Of a stretch of 37,400 nt of DNA, positions 23,255 to 30,777 are shown one piece after another. Under the pieces are notes generated by a model. It was not told the DNA's origin and did no database searches. It was given only the letters and a program-made list of their open reading frames with translations. The position numbers and the translations under genes are program-made. Numbering within the stretch: position 1 is the stretch's first letter; each line of letters starts with the position of its first letter. This DNA is from Mordavella massiliensis. Lineage in GTDB: Bacteria; Bacillota; Clostridia; Lachnospirales; Lachnospiraceae. Location: positions 1 through 37,400 of the forward strand of contig NZ_JACJLV010000025.1 in assembly GCF_016902415.1 (NCBI RefSeq), given 5' to 3'.

Positions 23255-24382
23255 ATGGCAGAGATTACGTTAAATGCATTAAGGAAACAGAAGATAGCAG
23301 CAGAAGAAAATATAGCGCTGGTGGAGGAAAATGCCCGGAAGATCCAGGAACAGATTACTGCGCTGACACCTGCTGAGAGGGAAAAAGTGGAGGAGATCAA
23401 AGAGCAGATCGATCTGACCGATTCTCAGATGCTGATGCAGTATGGTTCCGGGGCAAAGCAGAATATCGCGGATTTTTCAGAAAATATCCTGAATAACGTA
23501 AGAAACAAGGATACGGGGTACATTGGTGAACTGATGACCGGGCTGGTGACCAGTGTGCAGGGGCTGGACTTTGAGTCGCTGGAAAAAGAATCCGGTATCA
23601 TGGGCATTTTCAAAAAGGCAGAGGCAAAAGTGAAACGATTTATGATGCAGTATGAGAAACTGGAGGTCCAGGTAGATAAGATCGAAGGGAAGCTGGATGA
23701 AGCGAGAATGGAAATGCTCAAAGACATCGGCATGCTGGATTCCATGTATGAGAAAAACCTGTCCTATTTCCACCAGCTGCAGCTTTATATCGTCGCAGGA
23801 GAGGAAAAGATGCGGGAACTCAAGGAAGAGACCATCCCGGCGCTTAGAAAAGAAGCAGAAGAGAGCGGAGATCCCATGAATGCACAGGTGGTAAAAGATT
23901 TTGAAGATACTGTGGGACAGTTTGAAAAGAAACTTCATGATCTGAAGATCAGCCGGACGATTGCGATCCAGACCGCGCCGCAGCTAAGACTGGTACAGAA
24001 TAATGACAAGCTTCTTGCAGATAAGATCCAGACAGCGATCCAGGAGACCATCCCCCTTTGGAAGAGCCAGATGGTTATGGCACTTGGACTGTATCGGCAG
24101 CAGGAAGCCCTGAAGCTGCAAAGAGATATCACTGACGCAACCAATCAGCTGCTGCTGAAAAACTCGGAAAAACTAAAGCAGAATACACTGGATGTAGCAA
24201 GAGAATCGGAGAGAGGAATCGTGGATATTGAGACATTGAAAAAAGCAAATGAAAATCTGATCTCTACCATGAATGAGGCGGTGAAGATCCAGCAGGACGG
24301 AAGAAAGAAACGGCAGGAAGCTGAAGCAGAGCTGGAAAAGCTGGAACAGGATATCCGCCGCTCCCTTCTGGCCGGAGCATAA
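23255..24382 (+). CDS. TelA-family toxic anion resistance protein
   Basis: The 375-residue, almost entirely helical protein matches the TelA/KlaA family: AKQNIADFSENILNNVRNKDTG near residues 68-90 and GELMTGLVTSVQGLDFESL. Near the end come QTAPQLRLVQNNDKLLADKIQTAI and TIPLWKSQMVMALGLYRQQEAL. These proteins are linked to tellurite and other anion or envelope stress resistance; the mechanism is unknown. Long coiled-coil stretches suggest a scaffold. AGAAAGGGGAAAG precedes the ATG. It is the last gene of the operon; the likely terminator is about 260 bases downstream, after a remnant ORF. Confidence 0.88.
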   Translation: MAEITLNALRKQKIAAEENIALVEENARKIQEQITALTPAEREKVEEIKEQIDLTDSQMLMQYGSGAKQNIADFSENILNNVRNKDTGYIGELMTGLVTSVQGLDFESLEKESGIMGIFKKAEAKVKRFMMQYEKLEVQVDKIEGKLDEARMEMLKDIGMLDSMYEKNLSYFHQLQLYIVAGEEKMRELKEETIPALRKEAEESGDPMNAQVVKDFEDTVGQFEKKLHDLKISRTIAIQTAPQLRLVQNNDKLLADKIQTAIQETIPLWKSQMVMALGLYRQQEALKLQRDITDATNQLLLKNSEKLKQNTLDVARESERGIVDIETLKKANENLISTMNEAVKIQQDGRKKRQEAEAELEKLEQDIRRSLLAGA

Positions 24383-24386
24383 GGAA

Positions 24387-24614
24387 GAGGCGGACAATTT
24401 TTTTATCAGGAATGCATCGGAAATGGTTGCAATGCCCCTGGAAGCGGAATCCCCAATATGGCTTTACGAAGATCCTTTGTGGGCATTGCCGGAAGCCGGT
24501 ACTCACCGCCTGCAGTTATCGGTCCCCAGGGAAGAACTCTTGCTGTTTGACCGCAGAAAATGGAATCAGATCCTGAATCTGTCCTACATCGGGACAGAAG
24601 AGAAAATGATAAAA
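24387..24614 (+). pseudogene. Degraded gene fragment, possibly DUF3841
   Basis: Most of the 355-base gap after telA carries a frame that reads EADNFFIRNASEM, SPIWLYEDPLWALPEAG, and LQLSVPREELLLFDRRKW followed by NQILNLSYIGTEE. The P-I-W, L-x-V-P-x-E-E-x-L-L and W-x-x-x-L-N-x-x-Y pattern resembles the C-terminal half of DUF3841 proteins. There is no start or ribosome site, and the N-terminal half is missing. The frame happens to continue into the response regulator, but a promoter and a hairpin separate them. This is a tentative remnant. Confidence 0.35.
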
Positions 24615-24642
24615 AACATATTTACATTACCCTTTTTCTTTT

Positions 24643-24676
24643 GCGGTGCCGCGGATTGTCGCGGCATCGCCTTTTC
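24643..24676 (+). terminator. Intrinsic terminator before the two-component system
   Basis: GCGGTGCCGCG at 24643-24653 pairs with CGCGGCATCGC at 24660-24670 (11 bp, one G-U pair) and is followed by CTTTTCC. It probably ends the telA operon. Confidence 0.65.
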
Positions 24677-24681
24677 CTGCA

Positions 24682-24710
24682 TAGACAACCGTACCCTTTT
24701 TTCGTATAAT
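24682..24710 (+). promoter_or_regulatory. Promoter of the two-component system
   Basis: TAGACA at 24682-24687 and a perfect TATAAT at 24705-24710 are separated by 17 bases. The start near 24717 lies 21 bases before the response regulator ATG and rules out the longer in-frame start at 24423. Confidence 0.75.
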
Positions 24711-24737
24711 GAAGCCAGAAAGGAAAAGGAGGCCATT

Positions 24738-25418
24738 ATGCAATCCAAAGCAAAGATCGTAATCGCTGATGATGAAAAGGAGATCCGGGAGGTAGTGTCC
24801 ATGCTGCTTACCGGGGAAGGCTATGAGGTGGCCGCTGCTGCGGATGGCCGGGAAGCCCTGGAACTTGCGGACCCTTCCGTGGATCTCTATATCCTGGATG
24901 TAAATATGCCGGGGATGACAGGGTTTGCTGCGGCAGCCGAGATCCGGAAGACCTGTTATGCGCCGATCCTGTTTTTGACGGCCTATTCCGGGGAATCTGA
25001 CAAGATGATGGGATTTTCCGCAGGCGGGGATGACTATCTGGTTAAGCCTTTTTCCAATGTGGAGCTTCTGCTTCGGGTGCGGGCCCATCTGCGGCGGGTG
25101 AAGGAATACGCGCCGGCGGACGCGCATACGATCCTTTACAAGGATCTCACGCTGGACCTTCGCAGCCAGTCTGTCAAAAAAGGAAATGAGCTGATCGTTC
25201 TTACTTATACAGAATATCAGATCCTGAAGCTGTTCCTGGAACACCGGGGCAAGATCTTCTCCATGGAAAATATTTACCAGAGCGTCTGGGAAGACGAGCC
25301 GGTAGGGGACGGATCCATCATGACACATATCAAAAACCTTCGCAAAAAGCTGAAGGATGATTCCAGAAACCCGCAGTATATCAAGACGGCCTGGGGAAAG
25401 GGATACTATGTGGAGTAA
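24738..25418 (+). CDS. OmpR-family response regulator
   Basis: The 226-residue regulator has a receiver domain with the acidic pair in IADDEKE (Asp 11, Asp 12), the phosphorylated Asp 54 in YILDVNMPG, the Thr in FLTAYSGE and the Lys in YLVKPFS. A winged-helix OmpR domain follows (LTYTEYQILKLFLEHRGKIFS and HIKNLRKKLKDD, ending GKGYYVE). AAAGGAGG precedes the ATG. It overlaps the kinase gene, so the pair is co-translated. Its likely targets are the three CTTCAGAA repeats at 26489-26531, upstream of a small membrane protein gene. The subfamily resembles VanR-type regulators. Confidence 0.93.
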   Translation: MQSKAKIVIADDEKEIREVVSMLLTGEGYEVAAAADGREALELADPSVDLYILDVNMPGMTGFAAAAEIRKTCYAPILFLTAYSGESDKMMGFSAGGDDYLVKPFSNVELLLRVRAHLRRVKEYAPADAHTILYKDLTLDLRSQSVKKGNELIVLTYTEYQILKLFLEHRGKIFSMENIYQSVWEDEPVGDGSIMTHIKNLRKKLKDDSRNPQYIKTAWGKGYYVE

Positions 25419-26520
25419 AAAGATCAAAGGGAAAAAACTGGCGGTACAGATCCTGGAATATCTGCTGATCAGCGTGCTGGTCTCCGGTTTTGTATTTTGC
25501 TTTCTCTATTATCTGTCCGGCACACTGGCGGAAAACTACTTTGTCTACCGGGGTACGGAACTTACACGGGTGCAGGAGCGGGTGCTGGCTGTATGGAGGA
25601 GCAGCATCTGCGCCTTTGGCGCGCTGGCGGTATTTGTGGTGCTTTTCCTCTTTATGCTGGGGCAAAGACTCTCCTATCTGATCCGGATCATCCGGGGCGT
25701 GGAACGGTTGCGGGAGCAGGAAGAGACAGAAGGAAAAGACGGGAAGACAATCCAGACGGAAATCCCGCTGGAGGGAAACGATGAACTTGCCGAGCTTGCC
25801 GGAGCCATTAATTATCTGTCGGCGGTCAGGCGGGAACTGGACATGCGGGAGCGGCGGATGCAGGAAGAAAAAGAGGCCTGGATCCGGTCTTTGTCCCACG
25901 ATATCCGCACGCCTCTTACTTCCATGCTTTCCTATTCGGAGCTGGTCCTTTCCAGAGAGGAGACAGACCGGGAGGAACTTTTCCGGGCGCTTGTGCTGAC
26001 CCGTGAAAAGGCCAGACAGATCAAGGAACTGACGGATCAGCTGATGGAAGGAGAGCGGCAGAAAGAAGAGCCGGCAGAGGACCTGGGACTTCTCTTTGCC
26101 CAGCTTGCCCAGGAGTGGGAAGCGGTGCTGGAAGAGCGGTTCGCTGTCCAGACAGAGGTGTCCGGACTTGCAGGGGCGTCCGGGATGGCGGACATCGATT
26201 CTCTGCAAAGGGTCTGGGACAACCTGATCTCCAATGTGGAGAAATATGCAGATCCGGACCAACCGGTTACGCTGAAAATAGAACGAGGGCCGGATGAGGC
26301 GGAGCGCGGCGGCGTCCGTGCAGTGATCACGCAGAAAAATGCAGTCCGAAAGGATGATTTCTATAAAGAAAGTTATGGCATTGGTCTCAAAAATATCCGG
26401 CGGATCGTCAGCCGGTATCAGGGCGAGGCTGAAGTGACGGAGGACGGGGAATCTTTCCAGATTAAGATCCGGTTGTATTTTCCGCCCCTTCTTCAGAATT
26501 CTTCAGAAATACCTTCGTAA
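25408..26520 (+). CDS. Sensor histidine kinase, partner of the OmpR-type regulator
   Basis: The 370-residue kinase has two membrane helices (about residues 12-36 and 70-92) around a short extracellular loop of about 30 residues, then a HAMP-like linker. The dimerisation box is SLSHDIRTPLTSMLSYSEL with the phosphorylated His. The ATPase has DNLISNVEKYAD (N box) and YGIGLKNIRRIV (G box). The small extracellular part suggests sensing within the membrane, as for kinases that detect cell-wall stress with a partner protein. I chose ATG 25408, overlapping the regulator stop, with GGGGAAAGG before it. Its last codons contain two of the three CTTCAGAA operator-like repeats. Confidence 0.92.
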   Translation: MWSKKIKGKKLAVQILEYLLISVLVSGFVFCFLYYLSGTLAENYFVYRGTELTRVQERVLAVWRSSICAFGALAVFVVLFLFMLGQRLSYLIRIIRGVERLREQEETEGKDGKTIQTEIPLEGNDELAELAGAINYLSAVRRELDMRERRMQEEKEAWIRSLSHDIRTPLTSMLSYSELVLSREETDREELFRALVLTREKARQIKELTDQLMEGERQKEEPAEDLGLLFAQLAQEWEAVLEERFAVQTEVSGLAGASGMADIDSLQRVWDNLISNVEKYADPDQPVTLKIERGPDEAERGGVRAVITQKNAVRKDDFYKESYGIGLKNIRRIVSRYQGEAEVTEDGESFQIKIRLYFPPLLQNSSEIPS

Positions 26521-26531
26521 TTTCTTCAGAA
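26489..26531 (+). promoter_or_regulatory. Three direct repeats, likely OmpR-type response regulator operator
   Basis: TTCTTCAGAA occurs exactly at 26489-26498, 26499-26508 and 26522-26531. The first two are tandem at 10-bp pitch and the third starts 23 bases after the second, about two helical turns. Direct repeats at such spacing are how OmpR/VanR regulators bind. A weak -10 (TATCAT at 26540-26545) lies just downstream, with the repeats covering the -35 region, as in activated promoters. Confidence 0.65.
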
Positions 26532-26597
26532 CCTTTTGTTATCATGCAGTTGTAAACAACAAGAAAGAATGATGTGAAGAAGAAAAGGAGAAGAACG

Positions 26598-26930
26598 ATG
26601 GGAATCGGCGGAATTATGATTTTATTTGTAATCTTGTGTGCAGTCAGCATTCTGGGAGCAGTTTTGCTCCTGCTGGCAAAAAGCGAGCGGGGGAAAAGCA
26701 TCGCATTATACCTGCTTAGCATCTGGGGAATGGCCATTGCGGTCATCAGCGCTACCAGTCTCCCCAGAAATGAAGTGGGGCAGCAGATCCTTGCCTGGGG
26801 CTTTGGATTTCTGGCGGTGGCGGCGGTCATCCTGCACATCCGGGCAGGATCAAAGGGGATGCGGTACGCGTCCTGCTGTCTGGCAGTGCTGTCCTGCCTT
26901 GGCGGGATCCTGAAATTATTTTTTATCTAA
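26598..26930 (+). CDS. Small membrane protein of 110 residues, function unknown
   Basis: The product has three or four hydrophobic segments (GGIMILFVILCAVSILGAVLLLL split over residues 4-27, then ALYLLSIWGMAIAVI, ILAWGFGFLAVAAVILHI and a C-terminal stretch). I do not recognise a family. I chose ATG 26598 because AAAAGGAG lies about seven bases upstream; a start at 26574 would lie before it. It sits directly behind the histidine kinase and the TTCTTCAGAA repeats, so it is probably the main target of the two-component system and may be an envelope-stress or sensory partner. That role is inference. Confidence 0.7.
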   Translation: MGIGGIMILFVILCAVSILGAVLLLLAKSERGKSIALYLLSIWGMAIAVISATSLPRNEVGQQILAWGFGFLAVAAVILHIRAGSKGMRYASCCLAVLSCLGGILKLFFI

Positions 26931-26945
26931 AGAAAGCGGGAGATT

Positions 26946-27557
26946 ATGGCGAAAATCGTATTTATGGGAGACAGTATCACAGACTCCTTCCACAAATTTC
27001 ATGTGGACGAAGCAGGGCTAGGGAACGGCTATGTGGCTCTGATCGCAGAGCGGTTAAGAGAGAGGGGAAGGGCGGATTTCATCCGCAACTCCGGGCATGA
27101 CGGGTTCACCGTGTCGGGACTGCTGCGGCTGTTCGAGTACGACTGCCTTCAGTTTCATCCGGATCTGGTGACAGTGCAGATTGGAAGCAACGACGCGGCA
27201 GTGGAGATGAACACCGGGAAAACCATAGAAGAGCAGAAGTTTGCCGAAAACTACCGGAAGCTTCTTGGCCGGATCCGGGAGGAGACCGGTGCGAAGATCC
27301 TGTGTCTGGGACCCTTTATCTTCCCCCATCCACTGGAGTACGCCAACTGGATCCCGGTGATCCAGAAGATAGAAGCGCTGGAGCGGCAGATTGCGGCGGA
27401 AGAAGGGGCGGTGTTCCAGCCTCTTCATGACCGGTTGAACCGGGCAGCGGAGGAACAAGGCTACGAGGCCATCACCGTGGACGGAACTCATCTTACCCGG
27501 GAAGGGGCGAAGATCATGGCCAATGCCTGGCTTGAGGCAGCGGAAGGGATCTATTGA
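26946..27557 (+). CDS. SGNH/GDSL-family hydrolase
   Basis: This 203-residue protein starts with the GDS block IVFMGDSITDSF (Ser 10 nucleophile). It has RNSGHDGFTVSGLL (block II glycine), VTVQIGSNDAAVEMN (block III Asn) and DGTHLTREGAKIMA (block V Asp and His). No signal peptide is visible, so it acts in the cytoplasm, presumably as an esterase or deacetylase on a small or carbohydrate ester. It lies 15 bases after the membrane protein gene and may share its transcript. The ATG follows AAAGCGGGAGA. Confidence 0.9.
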   Translation: MAKIVFMGDSITDSFHKFHVDEAGLGNGYVALIAERLRERGRADFIRNSGHDGFTVSGLLRLFEYDCLQFHPDLVTVQIGSNDAAVEMNTGKTIEEQKFAENYRKLLGRIREETGAKILCLGPFIFPHPLEYANWIPVIQKIEALERQIAAEEGAVFQPLHDRLNRAAEEQGYEAITVDGTHLTREGAKIMANAWLEAAEGIY

Positions 27558-27620
27558 CAGCCCGGGGAGTGGATGGTAAGGTTAGGACAGAAATCATTTC
27601 ATGCACAGGAGGGAAAACAG

Positions 27621-27842
27621 ATGCCACATATCAGTGTAAAATTGTATCCGGGAAGAAGCCAGGAGATGAAAGAGAACCTGGCTCACAAACTGCAGGAGTG
27701 CCTGGCCAGCGAGTCCGGCTGCTGGAGCAACGACGATATCTCCGTCTCTTTTGAAGAGATCGGACCGGAGGGCTTCGAGGAAACTGTGAAAAACGCCATG
27801 AAGCCGGAGGAGATGATCCTGACCTCCAAGTTTGTTCACTAA
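27621..27842 (+). CDS. 4-oxalocrotonate tautomerase-like small protein
   Basis: The 73-residue protein begins MPHISVKLYPGRS, so removal of the Met would expose the Pro 1 used as the catalytic base by tautomerases. KLYPGRSQEMKENLAHKLQECL matches the family's first helix, and SVSFEEI the second strand. Length is typical for 4-oxalocrotonate tautomerase homologues (60-80 residues). The usual Arg 11 equivalent is present in PGRS. AGGAGGG lies before this ATG, which I prefer over the in-frame start at 27573. A terminator follows. Confidence 0.82.
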   Translation: MPHISVKLYPGRSQEMKENLAHKLQECLASESGCWSNDDISVSFEEIGPEGFEETVKNAMKPEEMILTSKFVH

Positions 27843-27868
27843 AAAACAGAAGAAATGCAGAAAAGGGC

Positions 27869-27905
27869 CGGCGGGAGTGAAAGCATTCCCGCCGATTTCT
27901 TTTTG
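27869..27905 (+). terminator. Intrinsic terminator after the tautomerase-like gene
   Basis: CGGCGGGA at 27869-27876 pairs with TCCCGCCG at 27887-27894 and is followed by ATTTCTTTTT. Confidence 0.8.
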
Positions 27906-27950
27906 GATTGGCTCATGGTGTCAGGAATGGTTAAAATTTTGTAAAAAGGA

Positions 27951-27979
27951 TTGACTTTTCTTTTTGGCGGAGATATTAT
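27951..27979 (+). promoter_or_regulatory. Promoter of the SPFH operon
   Basis: TTGACT at 27951-27956 and TATTAT at 27974-27979 are separated by exactly 17 bases. Transcription would begin near 27986, inside the TGATATCA palindromes. Confidence 0.8.
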
Positions 27980-27981
27980 GA

Positions 27982-28000
27982 TGATATCAAAATGATATCA
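27982..28000. promoter_or_regulatory. Tandem palindromic operator, two TGATATCA copies
   Basis: TGATATCA, a perfect 8-bp palindrome, occurs at 27982-27989 and 27993-28000, 11 bases apart, on the same helical face and at the transcription start. Ribbon-helix-helix proteins such as MetJ bind tandem 8-bp palindromes cooperatively, and such a protein is encoded second in this operon. Autoregulation is inferred. Confidence 0.65.
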
Positions 28001-28025
28001 GATTCGCAGAGAGAGGAGAATCGTT

Positions 28026-29015
28026 ATGAAGAAAGAACAAGTACAAGAGAAGATTTTACATCCGGCCAACGGCTACCTGATGCTCCTTTTAGGGATATTG
28101 CTTTTGATCGCAGGGATCGGGGCAGGGGTTGCAGGATCCGTGATCGGTGGCATGGAGGAAAATGGCGCTCTGATCGGCATCAGCATCACCGCCTGTGTCA
28201 TCCTGGTCATTGTAGGTGTGATCCTGCTGTGCGGGCTGAAGGTGCTGAACCCCAACGAAGCCTATGTGCTGACTCTGTTTGGGAATTATTACGGAACCAT
28301 CAAAAAAGAAGGATTCTTCTGGGTAAATCCTTTCTGTTCCGCCATTAATCCCACCGTCAAGGCGGTGCCGGTAGCGACCGGAAGTGTGGAAGGACGCATT
28401 GCCACCGCAGGCGTATCCGCCGGCGGGAAGAAAGTATCCCTGCGGATGATGACCCTGGACAACAAAAAGCAGAAGGTCAACGATCTGCTGGGCAATCCGG
28501 TAGAGATCGGAGCCGTGGTGATCTGGCGGGTGGTAGATCCTACCAAAGCTGTGATCAATGTGGAAAATTATAAGAACTATCTGTCCATCCAGTGCGACGC
28601 CATCATCCGGAATACGGCCAGACAGTATCCCTACGATACCAACGAGGGCGGCGATGAAAAATCCCTGCGGGGCAGCAGCCAGGAGATTGCGGACATCATG
28701 AGCCAGGAGCTGCAGAAGAAGACAGAAGACGCCGGCATCCAGATCGAGGAAGTGCGGATCACCCACCTTGCGTACGCGCCGGAGATCGCATCTGCCATGC
28801 TGCAGCGGCAGCAGGCGGCCGCCATCATCGACGCCCGGCAGAAGATCGTGGAAGGCGCCGTGGGCATGGTGGAAATGGCGCTTCACAAATTAAATGAAAA
28901 TGATATCGTAGATCTGGACGAAGAGCGCAAAGCCGCCATGGTCAGCAACCTTCTGGTAGTACTGTGCGGCAATAAAGAAGCGCAGCCCATCGTCAACAGC
29001 GGAAGCCTGTACTAG
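28026..29015 (+). CDS. SPFH/band-7 domain membrane protein
   Basis: This 329-residue protein has two membrane segments (about residues 18-42 and 50-70) followed by an SPFH domain: [29 protein letters not shown], and later [19 protein letters not shown] and [23 protein letters not shown]. The helix [25 protein letters not shown] is the assembly coiled coil. SPFH proteins oligomerise into membrane cages and organise microdomains or control proteases. The ATG follows AGAGAGGAG. It heads an operon with a ribbon-helix-helix protein and an integral membrane protein. Confidence 0.93.
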   Translation: MKKEQVQEKILHPANGYLMLLLGILLLIAGIGAGVAGSVIGGMEENGALIGISITACVILVIVGVILLCGLKVLNPNEAYVLTLFGNYYGTIKKEGFFWVNPFCSAINPTVKAVPVATGSVEGRIATAGVSAGGKKVSLRMMTLDNKKQKVNDLLGNPVEIGAVVIWRVVDPTKAVINVENYKNYLSIQCDAIIRNTARQYPYDTNEGGDEKSLRGSSQEIADIMSQELQKKTEDAGIQIEEVRITHLAYAPEIASAMLQRQQAAAIIDARQKIVEGAVGMVEMALHKLNENDIVDLDEERKAAMVSNLLVVLCGNKEAQPIVNSGSLY

Positions 29016-29095
29016 GAAAGCGGGTCTTGAATGAAAGGCAGGAAAGCCGTAAGATAGTAAGTATAAAACGGAAACGGAAGGGGGACTGTCTGGGA

Positions 29096-29284
29096 ATGGG
29101 AGAAAAGAATACCGATAAATCCAAAGCAAAAAAACAAGTGCCCCTTCGTCTGTCCAAAAAACTGTACGACGAAATCGCCCAGTGGGCGGAAGATGATTTC
29201 CGCTCCATGAACGGACAGATCGAATACCTGCTGACGGAGTGCGTCAAGCGCCGGAAGGGGAAGAAAGATTCGCAGGAGGAGTAA
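29096..29284 (+). CDS. Arc-like ribbon-helix-helix DNA-binding protein
   Basis: The 62-residue protein has a basic N-terminus and the ribbon-helix-helix pattern VPLRLSKKLYDEIAQWAEDD followed by FRSMNGQIEYLLTECVKRR: a strand with alternating basic residues, helix 1, a turn containing N-G-Q and helix 2. This is the Arc/MetJ fold, which works as a dimer. I chose ATG 29096 over the longer start at 29027 because GGAAGGGGG precedes it at suitable spacing and the fold starts there. It lies between the SPFH and membrane protein genes and probably represses the operon through the TGATATCA pair. Confidence 0.82.
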   Translation: MGEKNTDKSKAKKQVPLRLSKKLYDEIAQWAEDDFRSMNGQIEYLLTECVKRRKGKKDSQEE

Positions 29285-29288
29285 GAAG

Positions 29289-30122
29289 ATGACCCATTTG
29301 TTACAAAAGATCAATAAAAGAAAGCTGGCGGTGGTGCTGGTGCTGCTGGTGGTCCTGGCTTTGTCCATGACTGTGGTACAAAAAGCAGCCAGCGATCCGG
29401 AAAATCATACGGGAACCATTGAAGCCCTGGATGAGAAAAAAGCAGACGTACTGAAGCTGACGGCCTCATCTGCGGCAGCAGCCACAGCCCTTGCGGCAGT
29501 TCCCGGAGAGGCCACCACGCCGGTGGCCAACAAGCTGGCAGACCTGACTTCTTATTTCCTGATCGTCCTGATGGTAGTCTTTCTGGAAAAATATCTGGTC
29601 ACCCTGACCGGTTACGCCACATTTTTCATCCTGATCCCGCTGGCCTGCGTCCTGCTTGGCATCGGGATCTATGCGGAACGTCCCTTCTTAAAGGTGCTGG
29701 CCGGAAAAGTGGCGGCCTTCGGGCTGGTGCTCTTCCTGATCATTCCCATCAGCATGCGGGTGTCCGGCATGATCGAGGCCACCTATGAGCAAAGTATGGA
29801 GACAGCGGTAGAAGAAGCTGAGAATATCACAGAAGAGATCAACGAAAGCACCGACGAGGACGGAAATGTGTTGGAGCAGGCTCTGACCAAATTAAAGGAC
29901 GGCGTGTCCGGACTGCTGGATAAGGGCGAGGCCCTGCTGAATCACTTCATCGAGACCATCGCAGTTATGATGGTGACCTCCTGCGTGATCCCGGTGGTGA
30001 TCCTTGTATTTTTGCTGTGGCTTGTGAAAGTCATCTTTGGAATACAGGTTAGCGTGCCCAAAGGCGTGCCGAAGAAGATTTCTTCAAAAATCGTAAAGAG
30101 AAAAGAAATAGCAGAGAAATAA
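29289..30122 (+). CDS. Integral membrane protein of the SPFH operon, function unknown
   Basis: This 277-residue protein has an N-terminal membrane helix (LAVVLVLLVVLALSMTVV), then an alanine-rich segment. A central group of hydrophobic helices follows (SYFLIVLMVVFLEKYLV, FILIPLACVLLGIGIY, VAAFGLVLFLIIPISM). An acidic extracellular coiled part around AVEEAENITEEINESTDEDG precedes a final helix (VIPVVILVFLLWLVKVIFG) and a basic tail. I do not recognise a family. It starts five bases after the ribbon-helix-helix stop and is followed by a terminator, so it belongs to the operon and is a plausible client or partner of the SPFH protein. Confidence 0.8.
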   Translation: MTHLLQKINKRKLAVVLVLLVVLALSMTVVQKAASDPENHTGTIEALDEKKADVLKLTASSAAAATALAAVPGEATTPVANKLADLTSYFLIVLMVVFLEKYLVTLTGYATFFILIPLACVLLGIGIYAERPFLKVLAGKVAAFGLVLFLIIPISMRVSGMIEATYEQSMETAVEEAENITEEINESTDEDGNVLEQALTKLKDGVSGLLDKGEALLNHFIETIAVMMVTSCVIPVVILVFLLWLVKVIFGIQVSVPKGVPKKISSKIVKRKEIAEK

Positions 30123-30144
30123 CCGAGAACAGAGTATATGGAAA

Positions 30145-30169
30145 AGTCGGCCGAAAGGCCGGCTTTTTT
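30145..30169 (+). terminator. Intrinsic terminator of the SPFH operon
   Basis: AGTCGGCC-GAAA-GGCCGGCT with a GNRA tetraloop is followed by TTTTT. Confidence 0.9.
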
Positions 30170-30261
30170 GCTTTGTCAAATGGGAGAAAGATTGTGGAAA
30201 GAAAGGTTGCGGAGAAGAGGAGGATGTAGAATAATAGAGGGTAGAAGAAGGTGAAGCAAAC

Positions 30262-30747
30262 ATGAGATTATTTATTGCAATCCCATTGTCGGAGGAAATG
30301 AAGAAGGCGCTGGTAACCTGTATGCACGACCTGAAGAAGCAGGGTGTGGAAGGGAACTATGTGCCGGCCCAGAACCTGCACCTGACTCTTGCCTTCATCG
30401 GGGAGTACGATGAGCCGGAGAAGGTGAAGGAAGTGCTTCGAAGCGTACCCCTGCCGCCCTTCCGGATGAGCCTGTCGGAGAAAGGGAATTTTGGCAATCT
30501 CCTGTGGGCGGGAGTAAAAGGGAATCAAAAGCTGAAAACTTATGTGAAGGACCTGCGGGCGGCGCTGAAAGAGGCGGGGATTCCCTTCGAGGATGATAAA
30601 TTTACGCCTCATATCACCCTGGTGCGGAAGGCGGCGTCGAAGAAGTCCTACCAGGTACATTTGCCAAAGGCAGAGATGACGGTGAAGCATGCGGCGCTGA
30701 TGAAGTCGGAGCAAAAGAACGGGAAAGTAAGTTATCGGGAGATGTAA
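30262..30747 (+). CDS. thpR: RNA 2',3'-cyclic phosphodiesterase (2H family)
   Basis: This 161-residue protein has both catalytic HxT motifs of the 2H phosphoesterase family: NLHLTLAFIGE (His 40) and FTPHITLVRKA (His 117). It starts MRLFIAIPLSEEMK, the usual ThpR opening. Such enzymes open 2',3'-cyclic phosphate ends or ligate tRNA halves in vitro. It is slightly shorter than most members (175-190). It begins a run with YjbR-like and metallophosphoesterase genes, with 30 to 31 bases or fewer between them. The ATG follows AGAAGGTGAAG. Confidence 0.9.
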   Translation: MRLFIAIPLSEEMKKALVTCMHDLKKQGVEGNYVPAQNLHLTLAFIGEYDEPEKVKEVLRSVPLPPFRMSLSEKGNFGNLLWAGVKGNQKLKTYVKDLRAALKEAGIPFEDDKFTPHITLVRKAASKKSYQVHLPKAEMTVKHAALMKSEQKNGKVSYREM

Positions 30748-30777
30748 ACCGGTCTGTTGTCCAGAGGGGGGATGGAA

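Noticed and set aside
24423-24737. N-terminal extension of the response regulator
   Set aside because: A hairpin terminator and a near-consensus promoter lie between this frame and the receiver domain, and a strong ribosome site serves the ATG at 24738.
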